Below are positions 5,358-6,292 of a stretch of DNA of 6,292 nucleotides, piece after piece; the first letter of the stretch is position 1, and every line of letters begins with the position of its first letter. Made by a program: the position numbers and the translations under genes. Source of the stretch: Bacteroidaceae bacterium (GTDB taxonomy: Bacteria; Bacteroidota; Bacteroidia; Bacteroidales; Bacteroidaceae); contig JAFTTD010000247.1 of NCBI GenBank assembly GCA_017466965.1, forward strand, positions 1 through 6,292, written 5' to 3'. The notes below the pieces were generated by a model that did no database searches, was not told the DNA's origin, and worked only from the letters and a program-made list of their open reading frames with translations.

Positions 5358-6292
5358 ATGACTAAAAGATTACGAATGTGGAATTGCAGAAAGCTCTATG
5401 CGGCTTTAGCAGTTGTCTGTTTGCAGCCTTTCTTCATGACCGCCAACAGCATTATGGCGCAGAACAAGACTGTATTTACTATCAACGTCACTCGTCCTGC
5501 CGACATGGCAAAGGAGACTGTTACAAAATGTGAAGTCAATTCAGCTTTCATTGCGCTGAAATTCGGATTAGGCACGGATTCACGTGTCAACAGCGCACTT
5601 TCAAGCGGACTTATAGAGTTTTATGGCATTCAGAGCAACGGCAGCTTCTACAGCACCTACACTAATGGCGCATACGGCCATTGGTTTGCGAAGTCAGGCA
5701 ATGTTGTAGCCAACAACCACAGGAACGCCGTTGTAGGTCTTCAGTTTTCACTTTCAGGCTATTCAGTAACCCACATACCAACAAAAGTGGCGTTGGGCGA
5801 CAAGTTCACATGCCGTCAGGCATTGGTTTATGATGAAAAAGACACCATTGAATACGTTGTGAATCTGACTATCGGAGACAAAGAGTCTGTCACTACCGAC
5901 CAGCCTGACGAGGCGGAAACTTTCGTTCACCGCAAGGACTATGGCGAAGGATGGATTGTAAAGCCATTGGTGGGAAGAAACGACGAGATGCATTCACGCC
6001 ACTACATTCAGGTATGGGCAGGCGACAAAATCACCATCGGCGCACATGAAAAGAACGAGGGTGAGACTGTAACAACACTGATTAAGTCTCCTCAGGGAAA
6101 AACAGTAAAGAGCTATGTCCAAAAAGGTGATTATGTGATAGAAGAAGCAACAGAGGAACACGCAGGCACTTACGAAATAACTTGCCGCGTGAAGGATGTT
6201 GACGGCAAAGTTACTATCAAGAGATATAATTATTTTGTAGATGTGCAGACTGCAGAGCCTGGCACTCATTATGACTGGTCTGTTCATACGCC
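5358..6292 (+). CDS. Secreted protein with DUF4859-like domain and Ig-like segment (3' end outside window)
   Basis: This frame is open from the ATG at 5358 to the right edge (311 codons), so the protein is truncated by the window. Residues 1-34 look like a Sec signal peptide: basic start MTKRLRMWNCRK, a hydrophobic core at about 13-29, and a likely cleavage after SIMA before QNK. An in-frame Met7 is an alternative start. Residues about 38-173 match my recollection of DUF4859, a Bacteroidetes extracellular domain. They open with TVFTINVTRPADM, contain GHWF at 107-110, and close with CRQALVYDEKD and YVVNLTIG. Residues about 200-297 look Ig-like, with GDKITIGAHEKNEGE, then EEHAGTYEITCRVKD, the DxGxYxC-type motif. 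The sequence after this (AEPGTHYDWSVHTP) suggests that a catalytic or binding domain follows. The product is probably periplasmic or cell-surface, perhaps acting on a glycan; that role is inferred only from the usual company of these domains. Confidence 0.85.
   Translation, partial: MTKRLRMWNCRKLYAALAVVCLQPFFMTANSIMAQNKTVFTINVTRPADMAKETVTKCEVNSAFIALKFGLGTDSRVNSALSSGLIEFYGIQSNGSFYSTYTNGAYGHWFAKSGNVVANNHRNAVVGLQFSLSGYSVTHIPTKVALGDKFTCRQALVYDEKDTIEYVVNLTIGDKESVTTDQPDEAETFVHRKDYGEGWIVKPLVGRNDEMHSRHYIQVWAGDKITIGAHEKNEGETVTTLIKSPQGKTVKSYVQKGDYVIEEATEEHAGTYEITCRVKDVDGKVTIKRYNYFVDVQTAEPGTHYDWSVHT

Noticed and set aside
5396..6287. Minus-strand open frames in the right-hand region
   Set aside because: The plus frame is open from 5358 to the edge, with a signal peptide and domain motifs. 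The minus frames carry no signal.

Overview
The window looks like chromosomal DNA from a Bacteroidota member, probably of the order Bacteroidales (Prevotella- or Bacteroides-like). This is inferred from four things: TAnnTTTG-type -7 promoter elements upstream of four of the genes; no Shine-Dalgarno motifs before the start codons; AT-rich intergenic DNA; and families typical of this phylum, namely a DUF6242-like lipoprotein and a DUF4859-like secreted protein. No rRNA or tRNA gene, insertion sequence, integrase or CRISPR array was seen.

Layout, left to right: (1) The 5' part of a minus-strand lipoprotein gene, cut by the left edge (1-613). (2) A divergent intergenic region, 614-801, with a -7 element facing each way. 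(3) A plus-strand pair: a LOG-family/TIGR00730 nucleotide phosphoribohydrolase (802-1359) and a PfkB-family sugar or nucleoside kinase (1424-2350). (4) A strong stem-loop terminator (2408-2456) between convergent transcription units. (5) A minus-strand pair, ruvB (4995-3961) followed after 13 bp by a 14-helix oligosaccharide flippase (3947-2472). (6) A 362-bp divergent intergenic region, 4996-5357, with promoter-like elements facing both ways, three 22-bp tandem units each carrying a GAGCCCTC core, and two other inverted repeats. (7) The 5' part of a plus-strand secreted protein (5358 to the right edge) with a signal peptide, a DUF4859-like domain and an Ig-like segment.

The two complete operons look like ordinary core-genome content: Holliday-junction branch migration plus envelope polysaccharide export, and nucleotide/sugar metabolism. 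The most unusual sequence is the intergenic repeat cluster at 5146-5211. Its exact 22-bp spacing and the inverted flanks of the third copy suggest a regulator-binding array or an RNA leader element. I see no clear evidence of a new multi-gene system; the findings are mostly regulatory signals and gene-context questions.
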